The notes: a model not told the origin generated them from the letters alone. A stretch of DNA of 64,000 nt from Streptomyces broussonetiae (GCF_009796285.1 NZ_CP047020.1:1178001-1242000); one strand, 5' to 3'. Counted from the stretch's first letter, positions 45,288 through 54,878 are shown. Program-made: numbers and translations.

Positions 45288-45321
45288 CCGCCCCGCAAGG
45301 ACTATCGGAGCATCGCGCACC

Positions 45322-46143
45322 ATGACCGTACGCAAGAACCAGGCCACCCTGAGCCCCGACGAGAAGAAGCGGTTCGTCGGCGCCGTCCTCGAACTCAAGC
45401 GCAGCGGACGCTACGACGACTTCGTCCGCACGCACAACGAGTTCATCATGTCGGACACCGACACCGGCGAGCGGACCGGCCACCGCTCCCCGTCCTTCCT
45501 GCCCTGGCACCGCAGATTCCTGCTCGACTTCGAACAGGCGCTGCAGTCGGTGGACTCCTCGGTCGCCCTGCCGTACTGGGACTGGAGCACCGATCGCACC
45601 CTGCGCGCGTCGCTGTGGGCGCCCGACTTCCTCGGCGGCACCGGGCGCAGCTCGGACGGCCGGGTGATGGACGGCCCGTTCGCCGCGTCGGCCGGCAACT
45701 GGCCCATGAACGTGCGCGTCGACGGCCGTACGTTCCTGCGCCGTTCGCTCGGCACGGGCGTGCGCGAGCTGCCGACCCCCGCGGAGGTGGAGTCGGTGCT
45801 GTCCATATCGACCTACGACATGGCGCCGTACAACAGCGCCTCGGAGGGCTTCCGCAACAACCTGGAGGGATGGCGCGGGGTCAATCTGCACAACCGGGTC
45901 CATGTCTGGGTCGGCGGGCAGATGGCGACCGGCGTCTCCCCCAACGACCCGGTGTTCTGGCTGCACCACGCCTACGTCGACAAGCTGTGGGCGGAGTGGC
46001 AGCGCCGGCACCCGGACGCGGGCTATGTGCCGACGGGCGGCACGCCGGACGTCGTGGACCTGGACGAGACCATGAAGCCCTGGAACGACGTGCGCCCGGC
46101 GGAGCTGCTGGACCACACCAAGTTCTACACCTTCGACAGCTGA
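45322..46143 (+). CDS. melC2: Tyrosinase MelC2 (melanin formation)
   Basis: A 273-residue type-3 copper enzyme. The two copper sites are visible as His in VRTHNEF..., HRSPSFLPWHRRFLLDFEQAL, and NRVHVWVG with FWLHHAYVDKLW. It oxidises tyrosine and DOPA to quinones, which polymerise to melanin. It has no signal of its own and is exported with MelC1. Length and motifs match the Streptomyces enzymes exactly. Confidence 0.95.
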   Translation: MTVRKNQATLSPDEKKRFVGAVLELKRSGRYDDFVRTHNEFIMSDTDTGERTGHRSPSFLPWHRRFLLDFEQALQSVDSSVALPYWDWSTDRTLRASLWAPDFLGGTGRSSDGRVMDGPFAASAGNWPMNVRVDGRTFLRRSLGTGVRELPTPAEVESVLSISTYDMAPYNSASEGFRNNLEGWRGVNLHNRVHVWVGGQMATGVSPNDPVFWLHHAYVDKLWAEWQRRHPDAGYVPTGGTPDVVDLDETMKPWNDVRPAELLDHTKFYTFDS

Positions 46144-46171
46144 CGGCGGGCGCCGCAGCCGAGGACCGCGA

Positions 46172-46876
46172 TCAGGCCTCGGCGGTACGGCACTCCGGGT
46201 GGCCCCAGCCCTGCGCGTTCTTGGCGATCGACTCGCCGGCCGCGTAGGAGCGGCCGCACAGGCAGCGGCCGGGGAACTTGGCCTTGATGGTGCGGGAGGA
46301 GGCCCCGCCGCCGGTGCGCGAGGACGTCCCGCCGCCGGCGCGGCGGGGCGCCTTCTTGCGCGGGGCCGCCGCCTTGGGGGTGTCGGGCGAGGCCGGCGGC
46401 TCCGGGGAACCGAGCGCACTGCCGGCCTCCTCCTGCGCGGAGGCGGCCTGGCTGGCGGCGCGGTCGGCGAAGTCGTTCAGCGGGTCGCCGTCGACCTGGT
46501 GGGCCGGGACATAGCGGAACTGCACCGACCGGCCGTCGAGCAGCTCGTCGATGCGCACGACCAGGTCCTGGTTGGCGACCGGCTTGCCGGCGGAGGTCTT
46601 CCAGCCGTTGCGCTTCCAGCCGGGCAGCCAGGCGGTGACCGCCTTCATCGCGTACTGGGAGTCCATCCGGATCTCCAGCGGCACATCCGGCTCGATCGCG
46701 GTGAGCAGGCGCTCCAGGGCGGTGAGTTCGGCGACGTTGTTGGTCGCCCGGCCGAGCGGGCCCGCCTCCCAGCGGGCGGGAGTCCGCTCGTCGTCGGAGA
46801 CCACCCACGCCCATCCGGCCGGTCCGGGGTTTCCCTTCGAAGCCCCGTCGCACGCGGCCACCACACGTTCACGCAT
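46172..46876 (-). CDS. Ribonuclease HI with C-terminal zinc-binding extension
   Basis: A 234-residue protein. Residues 1-140 are RNase HI with the acidic catalytic set: Asp in AACDGASKGNPGPAG (about residue 9), Glu in NNVAELTALERLL, Asp in RMDSQYAMKA and a final Asp in LNDFADR. A linker rich in Ala, Pro and basic residues leads to a short C-terminal domain with spaced cysteines (GRCLCGRSYAAGE ... HPEC) that probably binds zinc and nucleic acid. Start at ATG 46876; an upstream ATG (46888) adds four residues. It cuts RNA in RNA-DNA hybrids. Confidence 0.85.
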   Translation of the reverse strand: MRERVVAACDGASKGNPGPAGWAWVVSDDERTPARWEAGPLGRATNNVAELTALERLLTAIEPDVPLEIRMDSQYAMKAVTAWLPGWKRNGWKTSAGKPVANQDLVVRIDELLDGRSVQFRYVPAHQVDGDPLNDFADRAASQAASAQEEAGSALGSPEPPASPDTPKAAAPRKKAPRRAGGGTSSRTGGGASSRTIKAKFPGRCLCGRSYAAGESIAKNAQGWGHPECRTAEA

Positions 46877-46957
46877 GCACACGATCATGCCATGGCCGGG
46901 CTGGCGGCCGCTGCGGCACCCGTCCGGCCGCCCGTGCCACGCTCCCCCGGCCCGGCC

Positions 46958-47752
46958 TCACACGTCCGAGACCGACGGCATCTGCCCCTCGGTGGTCGTG
47001 ATGTCGATCACCGAGAAGTTCGCGCCCTGCGGGTCACCGAGCGCCGCGAACCGGCCGAAGGGGCTGCTCAACGGCCCGAAGCGGAGGACACCGCCGAGCT
47101 TGACGGCGCGCTCGACCGCCTGGTCGCAGTCGTCGACGGTGAAGTACACGTTGATGTACGACGGCACCTCGGGCGGGAAGTCGTCGGTCATCTTCATCCG
47201 GCCGAGGACGGTGTTCTCGGCCACGTCGAAGACCCGGAAGTCCACGGCGTGGTCGTCCATCTGCTTCATCCGGTAAGGGAAAACGGCGGAGAGGAAGGTG
47301 TCGGCCTTCTCCGGTTCCCGGGTGAAGACCTCGGCCCAGCAGTAGGCGCCCGGAGTCCCGGTCGCCTCGAAGCCCTCGTGGGTGCCGGCCTGCCAGACGC
47401 CGAACACGGCGCCGCTGGGCTCGCGGGCCAGGCACATGGTGCCGAAGTCGCCGACCTTCATCGGTTCCATCAGTATCTCGCCGCCGTGGTCCCGGATCTT
47501 CTGCGCGGTGGCGGCGACGTCCGGCGAGGAGAAGTAGAGGCACCACTGCGACTGCCCCTCCTGTCCGGGCATGGGCGGGACCACGGCGGCGACCGCCTTG
47601 CCGTCCACATAGGCCTGGGTGTAGTTGCCGTACTGCGGCGACGACTCGCCGAAGGTCCAGCCGAGGACGTCACCGTAGAACCGCTTGGCTCCCTCGACGT
47701 CGCTGAACATCGCATCGGCCCAACAGGGCGTTCCCTCAGGTTGCACGGCCAT
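46958..47752 (-). CDS. Two-domain VOC (glyoxalase/bleomycin-resistance fold) protein
   Basis: A 264-residue protein made of two VOC modules (about residues 5-125 and 135-255). Each starts with a beta-alpha-beta pattern such as FSDVEGAKRFYGDVLGWTF and CWAEVFTREPEKADTFLSAVF. The family covers glyoxalases, dioxygenases and antibiotic-binding proteins; nothing in sequence fixes the reaction. ATG at 47752 is used; a second ATG two codons earlier (47758) is possible. Confidence 0.8.
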   Translation of the reverse strand: MAVQPEGTPCWADAMFSDVEGAKRFYGDVLGWTFGESSPQYGNYTQAYVDGKAVAAVVPPMPGQEGQSQWCLYFSSPDVAATAQKIRDHGGEILMEPMKVGDFGTMCLAREPSGAVFGVWQAGTHEGFEATGTPGAYCWAEVFTREPEKADTFLSAVFPYRMKQMDDHAVDFRVFDVAENTVLGRMKMTDDFPPEVPSYINVYFTVDDCDQAVERAVKLGGVLRFGPLSSPFGRFAALGDPQGANFSVIDITTTEGQMPSVSDV

Positions 47753-47758
47753 ACTCAC

Positions 47759-48158
47759 GGCCCTCCTGATGTCCTCTTGTCAAAACCTGTCCCGACAGCG
47801 CACACGTGTGGCCCCGCTGCTCACGCTAGCCATCCCGCTGCCGGCACGCGCGCCGAGCGACCGGAGCCGGGGCAGGGGCCGTACCCGACTGCGGAGGGTG
47901 ACGCTCCGGGTATGGCAGGTCACCGCCGGGAGTGAAGGCCGGACGGGAAACCCGGGCGCCAGGGCGAGGTGAAGCGGGTATGCAGCCGCGCGCCGCATGT
48001 TTGACACCAACGGCAGGTTTGCACAACCCACGCGCGAACCCGCCCCCTTTCACGCCTTACCCGGTGATCATCCGGCCTGTTTGGCTGGTCCGGCGCAGCA
48101 CCACCTCGCACACCACCGACCGATCCCGTCACCCCCGTTCCGCTCCGCTGGAGGGAAA
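47759..48158. other. Upstream region of the encapsulin/terpene cluster
   Basis: About 400 bp with no supported gene. It should hold the promoter of the cluster. A TTGACA hexamer at 48001-48006 is a fair -35, but no good -10 follows at 17-18 bases. No clear palindrome or riboswitch fold is seen. Confidence 0.45.
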
Positions 48159-49601
48159 GTGTCCACACCGGACAGCGCCACCGGTTCCGCCGTCGAAGAG
48201 CCCGTCCCCGCGCCCGAGGCCGACAGGCCGCTCACCAGCCTCGGCACCCGGGCGGCACGCCAGCTCGCCACGACCACCAAGTCCGAACCACAGATGCAGG
48301 CGATCACCTCCAGGTGGCTGCTGAAGGCCCTGCCGTGGGTGGACGTCAAGGGCGGCACCTACCGGGTCAACCGCCGTCTGCAGCTGCGCACCGGACGCGG
48401 CCGGGTGCACTTCGAGCACAACGGCGCCGACGACATCCGGGTCGTTCCGCAGACGCTGACCGAGCTGCCGATCCTGCGCGGCTACCCCGACCTCGAAGTG
48501 CTGCGGGAGATCGCCGGCCGCTTCCAGCCCCGCGAGGTGCGCGCCGGGCAGGTGCTGTTCGAGGCCGGCCAGCCCGTGACGGAGGCGTACCTGGTCGTCC
48601 ACGGCCGGTTCACCCGCTACTCCAACGGCAAGTACGGCGACGAGGAGGTCACCGGGGTCGTCACCGCGGGCGACCAGATGGGCGACGAGGCGGTCGGCCA
48701 GTCCGACCCGTTGTGGCTGTCCTCGGTGCGGGCCGACACCGCGGGCGTGGTCCTCGCACTGCCCTGGACGGTCGTCCAGGAGATCACCGAGCGGGTGCCG
48801 TCCCTCGCCGCGCACCTCCAGGCCTACGTCGAGCAGCAGCGCAAGCCCATGAACCGCAAGGGCGAGGCCGAGGTGCCGGTGCAGGCCGGCCACACCGGCG
48901 AGCCGACGCTGCAAGCCGGCTTCGTGGACTACGAACTCGACCCGCGCGAATACGAGTTGTCCCTCACCCAGACCGTGCTGCGGGTGCACTCCCGGGTCGC
49001 CGATCTCTACAACCACCCCATGGACCAGACTCAGCAGCAGCTGCGGCTGACCGTCGAGGAGATCCGCGAGCGCCAGGAGTGGGAGCTGGTCAACAACCGC
49101 GAGTTCGGGCTCCTGCACAACGTCGACTACGGCCAGCGGGTCAGCACCTTCACCGGCCCGCCGACCCCGGACGACATGGACGAGCTGCTGTCCATGCGGC
49201 GCAAGACCAAGGTGTTCCTCGCCCATCCCAAGGCCATCGCGGCGTTCTTCCGGCAGTGCAACCGGCGTGGCCTGGTGCCCGGGACCGCGAGCGTCGACGG
49301 GCACGAGGTACCGGCGTGGCGCGGAGTGCCGATCTATCCGTGCAGCAAGATCCCGATCAGCGACGACCACACCACCAGCATCCTCGCGCTGCGCACCGGC
49401 GAGGCCGACCAGGGCGTCGTCGGCCTCTACCAGACCGGCATCCCGGACGAGTTCCAACCGGGCCTGAACGTCCGCTTCATGGGCATCAACGAGCAGGCCG
49501 TCATCAACTACCTGGTCACCGCCTACTACTCGATGGCCATCCTCGTCCCGGACGCGGCGGGGATCCTGGAGAACGTCCAGCTCGGCCGGACCGCCGACTG
49601 A
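48159..49601 (+). CDS. Family 2B encapsulin shell protein with cNMP-binding domain (EshA-like)
   Basis: A 480-residue shell protein. An N-terminal tail of about 40 residues is followed by HK97-type parts of the shell on either side of an inserted cyclic-nucleotide-binding barrel (about residues 112-225, with [18 protein letters not shown]). The later [14 protein letters not shown] and [20 protein letters not shown] are typical of the encapsulin E-loop and axial domains. Such shells enclose the terpene synthase encoded next door. GTG start at 48159 is preceded by GGAGGG. The MIB synthase begins 17 bp downstream. Confidence 0.9.
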   Translation: MSTPDSATGSAVEEPVPAPEADRPLTSLGTRAARQLATTTKSEPQMQAITSRWLLKALPWVDVKGGTYRVNRRLQLRTGRGRVHFEHNGADDIRVVPQTLTELPILRGYPDLEVLREIAGRFQPREVRAGQVLFEAGQPVTEAYLVVHGRFTRYSNGKYGDEEVTGVVTAGDQMGDEAVGQSDPLWLSSVRADTAGVVLALPWTVVQEITERVPSLAAHLQAYVEQQRKPMNRKGEAEVPVQAGHTGEPTLQAGFVDYELDPREYELSLTQTVLRVHSRVADLYNHPMDQTQQQLRLTVEEIRERQEWELVNNREFGLLHNVDYGQRVSTFTGPPTPDDMDELLSMRRKTKVFLAHPKAIAAFFRQCNRRGLVPGTASVDGHEVPAWRGVPIYPCSKIPISDDHTTSILALRTGEADQGVVGLYQTGIPDEFQPGLNVRFMGINEQAVINYLVTAYYSMAILVPDAAGILENVQLGRTAD

Positions 49602-49617
49602 GGGCCTGGAGCACGCC

Positions 49618-50670
49618 ATGAGCACACCCACGACCTCCTACGCCCTGCCCGGGCCGCCGAACCTCGCACAGAGCCTGCGCCCGGCCCGGCGCACCGGCGT
49701 GGTCCCCGGCCTGCACCACCGGCCCGCCGTGCCCGCCGACCCGGAGAAGGCCGCCGAGATCGACCGGCGCCTGGAGGCCTGGGCCCGAGAGCTGGAGCTG
49801 TTCCCCGAGGCCTGGACGGGGGACTTCTCGGACTTCCAGACCGGCCGGGCCATCGTCCTCCAGCACCCGGGCGGTCTCGACCTGGACCGGCTCACCGCCG
49901 CCGGCAAGCTGCTGCTCGCCGAGAACATCGTGGACTCCTGCTACTGCGAGGAGGACGAGGGGCGGGGCGGATCGCGGCGTGGCCTCGGCGGCCCGCTGGT
50001 CATCGCCCAGTCGGCGCTCGACCCGTACCACGGCGTCCCGGAGCTGGAGGCCGAGTGGCGCGAGGGCATCCAGGCCGACGGCCCGCTGCGCTCGTACCAC
50101 TTCGCCCTCGTGGACTACGCCACCTTCGCCACCCCCAGCCAGACCAACCGGTTCGTGCACGACGTGGCTCGGCTGCACCTGGGGTACCTGGGCGAGGCCG
50201 CCTGGATGGAGACCCGCTACATGCCGCGGGTCTGGGAGTACCTGGTGATGCGGCAGTTCAACAACTTCCGCCCCTGTCTGTCGCTGGTCGACGCGGTGGA
50301 CGGCTACGAACTGCCCGAGCAGGTCTACGCCCGCCCGGAGATCCAGCGGATCACCGCCCTGGCGTGCAATGCCACCACGATCGTGAACGACCTGTACTCC
50401 TTCACCAAGGAGCTGGCGAGCGACCCGGACCACCTCAATCTGCCGCAGGTGGTCGCGGCCAACGACCGGCACGGGCTGAAGGCGGCCTATCTCAAGTCCG
50501 TCGGGATCCACAACCGGATCATGGAGGCCTTCGAGGAGGAGTCGGCCGCGCTGTCCGCCACCTCACCCGTGGTCGCGCGCTACGCCGAGGGCCTGGCCGC
50601 CTGGGTCGCCGGCAACCACGAGTGGCACGCCACCAACACCAACCGCTACCACCTGCCCGACTACTGGTAG
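49618..50670 (+). CDS. 2-Methylisoborneol-synthase-like terpene cyclase (encapsulin cargo)
   Basis: A 350-residue class I terpene cyclase. The first metal motif reads D106-SCYCEED, where known 2-methylisoborneol synthases have DDCYCED-like sequence; the second is the full NDxxSxxxE (N257, D258, S261, E265). The C-terminal NTNRYHLPD is also conserved. Together with the GPP C-methyltransferase downstream it should cyclise 2-methyl-GPP to 2-methylisoborneol or 2-methylenebornane, the earthy volatile. The N-terminal extension of about 40 residues is far shorter than that of longer homologues. GGAG precedes the ATG. Confidence 0.88.
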   Translation: MSTPTTSYALPGPPNLAQSLRPARRTGVVPGLHHRPAVPADPEKAAEIDRRLEAWARELELFPEAWTGDFSDFQTGRAIVLQHPGGLDLDRLTAAGKLLLAENIVDSCYCEEDEGRGGSRRGLGGPLVIAQSALDPYHGVPELEAEWREGIQADGPLRSYHFALVDYATFATPSQTNRFVHDVARLHLGYLGEAAWMETRYMPRVWEYLVMRQFNNFRPCLSLVDAVDGYELPEQVYARPEIQRITALACNATTIVNDLYSFTKELASDPDHLNLPQVVAANDRHGLKAAYLKSVGIHNRIMEAFEEESAALSATSPVVARYAEGLAAWVAGNHEWHATNTNRYHLPDYW

Positions 50671-50720
50671 TTCCGACAGTCCAACTGAAACACCGTCAGT
50701 CACACTTCGAGGAGTCACTG

Positions 50721-51605
50721 TTGACCACCGCCCCTGTCGCTCGGAAGACCACCACGTCAGCCCCGGTGCCGACCCAGTCCAGGTACCAGAACCGCGTCGC
50801 GGACTACTGGAACGCCGAGGAGAACCCGGTCAACCTCGAACTCGGAAAGATCGACGACCTGTACCACCACCACTACGGGATCGGGGCGGCCGACCGGTCG
50901 GTGCTCGACGAGCCGGACCCGGAGCTGCGCAAGAAGCGGATCACCGGCGAGCTGCACCGGCTCGAGCACGCCCAGGCCGAGCTGCTGGCGAGCCACCTCG
51001 GTCCGCTCACACCCGCCGACCGGGTCTTCGACGCCGGCTGCGGCCGAGGCGGCGGCAGCATCGTGGCCAACCTGCGCCACGGCTGCCACTCCGACGGCGT
51101 CACCATCTCCGCCAAGCAGGCCGACTTCGCCAATGAGATGGCCCGCAAGCGGGGCGTCGGCGACAAGGTGCGCTACCACCACCGGAACATGCTGGACACC
51201 GGCTTCGAGTCGGGTGCCTACGCCGCCTCGTGGAACAACGAGTCCACCATGTACGTCGAGCTGCAGCTGCTGTTCGCCGAGCACGCCCGGCTGCTGCGCC
51301 GCGGCGGACGCTATGTGACGATCACCGGCTGCTACAACGACAGCTACGGCCGGGCCTCGCGCGAGGTGTCGCTGATCAACGCGCACTACATCTGCGACAT
51401 CCACCCACGGTCGGAGTACTTCCGGGCGATGGCCAGGAACCGGCTGGTCCCGGTCCATGTGGAGGACCTGACCGAGGCGACGATCCCCTACTGGGAACTG
51501 CGCAAGGAAGCCGACCACTTGGTGACGGGAATCGAGGACGCGTTCCTCACCGCGTACAAGAACGGCAGCTTCCAGTACCTGCTGATCGTGGCCGACCGGG
51601 TCTGA
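50721..51605 (+). CDS. Geranyl diphosphate 2-C-methyltransferase
   Basis: A 294-residue SAM-dependent methyltransferase of the cyclopropane-fatty-acid-synthase-like fold. The SAM loop is VFDAGCGRGGGS (about residues 102-113), and NNESTMYVE with HARLLRRGGRYV follows. It methylates C2 of GPP to feed the terpene cyclase upstream. The start is TTG at 50721 with an AGGAG six bases upstream, an uncommon codon. It lies 50 bp after the cyclase and completes the classic three-gene 2-MIB cluster. Confidence 0.9.
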   Translation: MTTAPVARKTTTSAPVPTQSRYQNRVADYWNAEENPVNLELGKIDDLYHHHYGIGAADRSVLDEPDPELRKKRITGELHRLEHAQAELLASHLGPLTPADRVFDAGCGRGGGSIVANLRHGCHSDGVTISAKQADFANEMARKRGVGDKVRYHHRNMLDTGFESGAYAASWNNESTMYVELQLLFAEHARLLRRGGRYVTITGCYNDSYGRASREVSLINAHYICDIHPRSEYFRAMARNRLVPVHVEDLTEATIPYWELRKEADHLVTGIEDAFLTAYKNGSFQYLLIVADRV

Positions 51606-51665
51606 GCCAGGTTCCGGTGAAATCCGGTCGACAGCGTGGGCGCCGAGACGCTGGGATGGCCTTCC

Positions 51666-52568
51666 ATGAATGCCGTCACCCCACCGCCGCGTATGCACGC
51701 GGACGAGGTTCACCTCGACGCCCCGCTGGTCGGTCGGCTGATCGCCCGCCGATTTCCGCGCTGGGCCGGCCTGCCGGTACGGCGGCTCGCGTCGTCCGGC
51801 ACCGAGAACGCCATGTTCCGGCTGGGCGGCGACCTGCTCGTACGGCTGCCACGGCGGCCCAACGCCGTACCGGACGTGACACACGAGCAGCGCTGGCTGC
51901 CCCGGCTCGGGCCGCTGCTGCCGGTGGCCGTGCCCGAGCCGCTCGGGATCGGCGGGCCCGACGATCTGTTCCCCTGGCCGTGGTCCGTCTACCGCTGGCT
52001 GGAGGGGACCAATCCGGCGGCAGGGGCGGTCCGTGAACCACGGCGGCTCGCCGCGGACCTCGGAGCGTTCGTCCGCGCCCTGCGCCTGATCGATCCGCAG
52101 GACGGCCCGCCCGGCTATCGGGCCGGTCCCCTCCAGGCCCGGGACGAGCCGACCCGGGCCGCCGTCGCCGAACTGGGCGGACGGATCGACACCGACGCGG
52201 TCATCGCCCACTGGGAGCGGGCCCTTGACGCCCCGGCCCACGCCGGTCCCGGCGTGTGGGCCCATGGGGACCTCTCCCCCGGCAACGTGCTGGTCGACGG
52301 CGGCCGGCTCAGCGCCGTGATCGACTTCGGCTGTGCCGGCGTCGGCGATCCGGCCGTGGACCTGATCGCCGCGTGGAATCTCCTGCCGGCCGCCGCCCGG
52401 GACACCTTCCGGGAAGCGGTCGGTGCCGACGACGCCGAGTGGGCCCGCGGACGGGGCTGGGCCCTGTCGATCTCGCTGATCCAGCTGCCGTACTACTGGG
52501 ACACCAACCCGGCTCTGGTGGAGAACTCCCGGCACGTCATCGCCGAGATCCTCACCGAGACGGGGTGA
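51666..52568 (+). CDS. Aminoglycoside-phosphotransferase-fold kinase-like protein
   Basis: A 300-residue protein of the APH/choline-kinase family with the Brenner motif HGDLSPGNVLVDGG (about residues 199-212) and a metal-binding DFGCAGVGDPAVDL. The N-lobe carries a short nucleotide-contact region (VRRLASSGTENAMFRLGGDLLVRLP). It probably phosphorylates a small hydroxylated compound; resistance to an aminoglycoside is possible but not indicated. ATG at 51666 is chosen over 51636. It is 60 bp beyond the methyltransferase and on the same strand. Confidence 0.8.
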   Translation: MNAVTPPPRMHADEVHLDAPLVGRLIARRFPRWAGLPVRRLASSGTENAMFRLGGDLLVRLPRRPNAVPDVTHEQRWLPRLGPLLPVAVPEPLGIGGPDDLFPWPWSVYRWLEGTNPAAGAVREPRRLAADLGAFVRALRLIDPQDGPPGYRAGPLQARDEPTRAAVAELGGRIDTDAVIAHWERALDAPAHAGPGVWAHGDLSPGNVLVDGGRLSAVIDFGCAGVGDPAVDLIAAWNLLPAAARDTFREAVGADDAEWARGRGWALSISLIQLPYYWDTNPALVENSRHVIAEILTETG

Positions 52569-52590
52569 AGGCACCCCGGCCCTGCGGCCG

Positions 52591-53073
52591 CTACTCCCCC
52601 GCGTGGGCCTTCTCCAGGGTGGCGACGTCCAGCTTGCCCATCGCCATCATCGCGGTGACGGCGCGGGACGCCTTCTGCTGGTCCGGGTCGTTGATCAGGT
52701 CGGCCAGCCGGTCGTAGACGACCTGCCAGGAGACGCCGTACCGGTCCTTCAGCCAGCCGCACGGGCCGGGCTCGCCGCCGTTCTCGGTGAGCCGGTTCCA
52801 GTAGTGGTCGATCTCCTGCTGGTCCGCGCAGAAGATCTGGAAGGAGATCGCCTCGGTGAACTTGAACTGGGGGCCGCCGTTGAGCGCGATGAACTTCTGG
52901 CCGTTGGCGGTGAACTCGACCACCAGCACCGAGCCGGCCGGGCCGGGCCCGGCCTCGGTGGTACGGGTGACCCGGCCGATGGACGAGTTCTTGAAGACCG
53001 ACACATAGAAGTCGGCGGCCTCCTCGGCCTGGCCGTCGAACCAGAGACACGTGGTGAAACCGTCGGTGCTCAT
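52591..53073 (-). CDS. PhnB/VOC-family small protein (3-demethylubiquinone-methyltransferase-like)
   Basis: A 160-residue single VOC domain of the PhnB/YdcE class, with opening TTCLWFDGQAEEAADFYVSVF and a closing DRYGVSWQVVYDRLADLI. Databases label this fold 3-demethylubiquinone-9 3-methyltransferase, but that activity is doubtful. Ribosome site AGGAGG is well placed before the ATG at 53073. It is convergent with the kinase-like gene before it and divergent from the epoxide hydrolase. Confidence 0.83.
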   Translation of the reverse strand: MSTDGFTTCLWFDGQAEEAADFYVSVFKNSSIGRVTRTTEAGPGPAGSVLVVEFTANGQKFIALNGGPQFKFTEAISFQIFCADQQEIDHYWNRLTENGGEPGPCGWLKDRYGVSWQVVYDRLADLINDPDQQKASRAVTAMMAMGKLDVATLEKAHAGE

Positions 53074-53202
53074 GGGTACCTCCTGGGCGGGGAACACGGT
53101 CATCCGTACCGACCGCTCGGCGCCGCAAAACTCATCGGCCCCACGGAGAACCGGGCGAAAATTCGGGCCGGGCGCGGGCCGTCCCCGATTAGCATCCCCA
53201 CC

Positions 53203-54402
53203 ATGACCTCCACACCCGGCGAGAGCATCGAACCCTTCCGCCTGTCGGTCCCTCAGCACGATCTCGACGACCTCCAGGACCGCCTCGACCGCACCCGTTG
53301 GCCCGCCGAGCTGCCCGGCGCGGGGTGGGAGTACGGCGTCCCGGCCGGCTATCTGCGGGAACTGGTCCAGTACTGGCGGCACACGTACGACTGGCGCGCG
53401 GCCGAGGCCGAGCTGAACCGGTGGCCGCAGTTCACCACCACGATCGACGGTGCGCACATCCACTTCGCCCACATCCGCTCGCCCGAACCGAACGCCACCC
53501 CGCTGGTGCTGACCCACGGCTGGCCGGGCTCGATCGTGGAGTTCCTGGACGTCGTCGGCCCGCTCACCGACCCGGTGGCGCACGGCGGGGACGCGGCCGA
53601 CGCCTTCCACGTCGTCGTGCCGGGCATCCCCGGTTTCGGACTGTCCGGGCCGACCACGGACCGGGGCTGGGAGGCGGGCCGGGTGGCCGGCGCCTGGGTG
53701 GAGCTGATGCGGCGGCTCGGCTACGAACGGTTCGGGCTGCAGGGCGGTGACTGGGGCGCCGGGATCTCGCGCGAGCTGGGCCGCGCCCATCCGGACCGGG
53801 TGATCGGCGTCCACCTCAATCTACTGCCGGGCGCACAGGCGCTCACCGAGCCCGCCGAGGCGGAGCTGGCCGCCCTCGGCCCCGCGGAGCGGGAGCGTAC
53901 GCTGCGGTCCTGGCGCCGGTGGGAGGAGTGGTTCCGCGAGGGAGCCGGGTACGCCGGTCTCCAGGCCACCCGTCCGCACACCCTCGGCTACGCCCTGACG
54001 GACTCACCCGTCGGTCAACTCGCCTGGATCGTCGAGAAGTTCAAGGAGTGGTCCGACTGCAAGGAGCTGCCGGAGGAGGCGGTGGACCGGGACCGGCTGC
54101 TGACCAACGTGATGCTGTTCTGGCTCACCGGTACGGCCGGGTCGTCGGGGCGCATCTACTACGAGCGGGCACATGCCACCGGCGACCGGATCGCCCGGCC
54201 CGCCGAGCCCTCGACCGCGCCGACCGCGCTGGCCGTGTTCCCGGCCGACCCCCAGATCCCGCTGCGGCACAAGGCGGATCGGACCGAGAACATCGTGCGC
54301 TGGACGGAGTTCGACCGGGGCGGGCACTTCGCGGCCCTGGAGCAGCCGGACCTGCTGGTCGGCGACGTCCGGGCGTTCTTCCGACAGTTGCGGGAGAAGT
54401 GA
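53203..54402 (+). CDS. Epoxide hydrolase (alpha/beta hydrolase, EHN type)
   Basis: A 399-residue protein. Residues 1-110 form the N-terminal epoxide-hydrolase (EHN) lid domain; the hydrolase fold has the oxyanion HGWPGS (about 109-114), the nucleophile Asp in LQGGDWGAG (about 184) and the catalytic His in DRGGHFAALEQP near the end. Tyr residues that donate to the epoxide are present in the cap. It converts an epoxide to a diol. ATG at 53203. It ends 14 bp before the convergent regulator gene. Confidence 0.9.
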   Translation: MTSTPGESIEPFRLSVPQHDLDDLQDRLDRTRWPAELPGAGWEYGVPAGYLRELVQYWRHTYDWRAAEAELNRWPQFTTTIDGAHIHFAHIRSPEPNATPLVLTHGWPGSIVEFLDVVGPLTDPVAHGGDAADAFHVVVPGIPGFGLSGPTTDRGWEAGRVAGAWVELMRRLGYERFGLQGGDWGAGISRELGRAHPDRVIGVHLNLLPGAQALTEPAEAELAALGPAERERTLRSWRRWEEWFREGAGYAGLQATRPHTLGYALTDSPVGQLAWIVEKFKEWSDCKELPEEAVDRDRLLTNVMLFWLTGTAGSSGRIYYERAHATGDRIARPAEPSTAPTALAVFPADPQIPLRHKADRTENIVRWTEFDRGGHFAALEQPDLLVGDVRAFFRQLREK

Positions 54403-54415
54403 CCGGGCCGACTCG

Positions 54416-54811
54416 TCAGGCGGCCAGGCAGAGACCGTTGTAGGGCCGGTGCGGTGCGGCGGCCGGGCGGCGGTGGCTGCTCGTGCGCCGGGTCAGCTCG
54501 CCGTGCGTCAGCGACAGCAGGTCGCCGAGGCCCAGGCCGAGGGCGTGCGCGGCGGCCGCGAGGACCTCCGAGGAGGCCTCCTTGCGGCCGCGTTCGATCT
54601 CGGAGAGGTAGGGCAGCGAGATCCGGGCCGCGTCGGCGACGTCCTTCAGCGTGCGTTCCTGCGCCCGCCGCTCGCGGCGCAGCACCTCGCCGACCAGATC
54701 GCGCCACAGGGGCTCCTTGCTCTCCCGGGGCTCGGACTCGGGCTCCCGTGGACGGGCGGGCGCCGGCCGCAGCGGGATCACTCGGGCTTCGTTGCTCACC
54801 TGGTTCGTCAC
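54416..54811 (-). CDS. ClgR-like XRE-family regulator with Ala-Ala C-terminus
   Basis: A 131-residue regulator with a central helix-turn-helix of the XRE/Cro type (about residues 46-100: ERRAQERTLKDVADAARISLPYLSEIERGR). This exact pattern is that of ClgR and its paralogues, activators of clp protease genes in actinobacteria. The protein ends LCLAA; ClgR of streptomycetes has a similar C-terminal AA that makes it a ClpP substrate, so this paralogue may also be short-lived. The N-terminal 35 residues are Pro/Arg/Glu-rich and disordered. Confidence 0.85.
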   Translation of the reverse strand: MTNQVSNEARVIPLRPAPARPREPESEPRESKEPLWRDLVGEVLRRERRAQERTLKDVADAARISLPYLSEIERGRKEASSEVLAAAAHALGLGLGDLLSLTHGELTRRTSSHRRPAAAPHRPYNGLCLAA

Positions 54812-54878
54812 CCACGTCAGCCTAGGAGGCGGGGGCCGCGGGACAAGGCCCCCGCGTTGCGCCCTGAGGGAAATCGGC

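Noticed and set aside
47997..48158. N-terminal extension of the encapsulin to the upstream ATG at 47997
   Set aside because: The extra 54 residues are His/Pro-rich and unlike shell proteins; GTG at 48159 has a good ribosome site.
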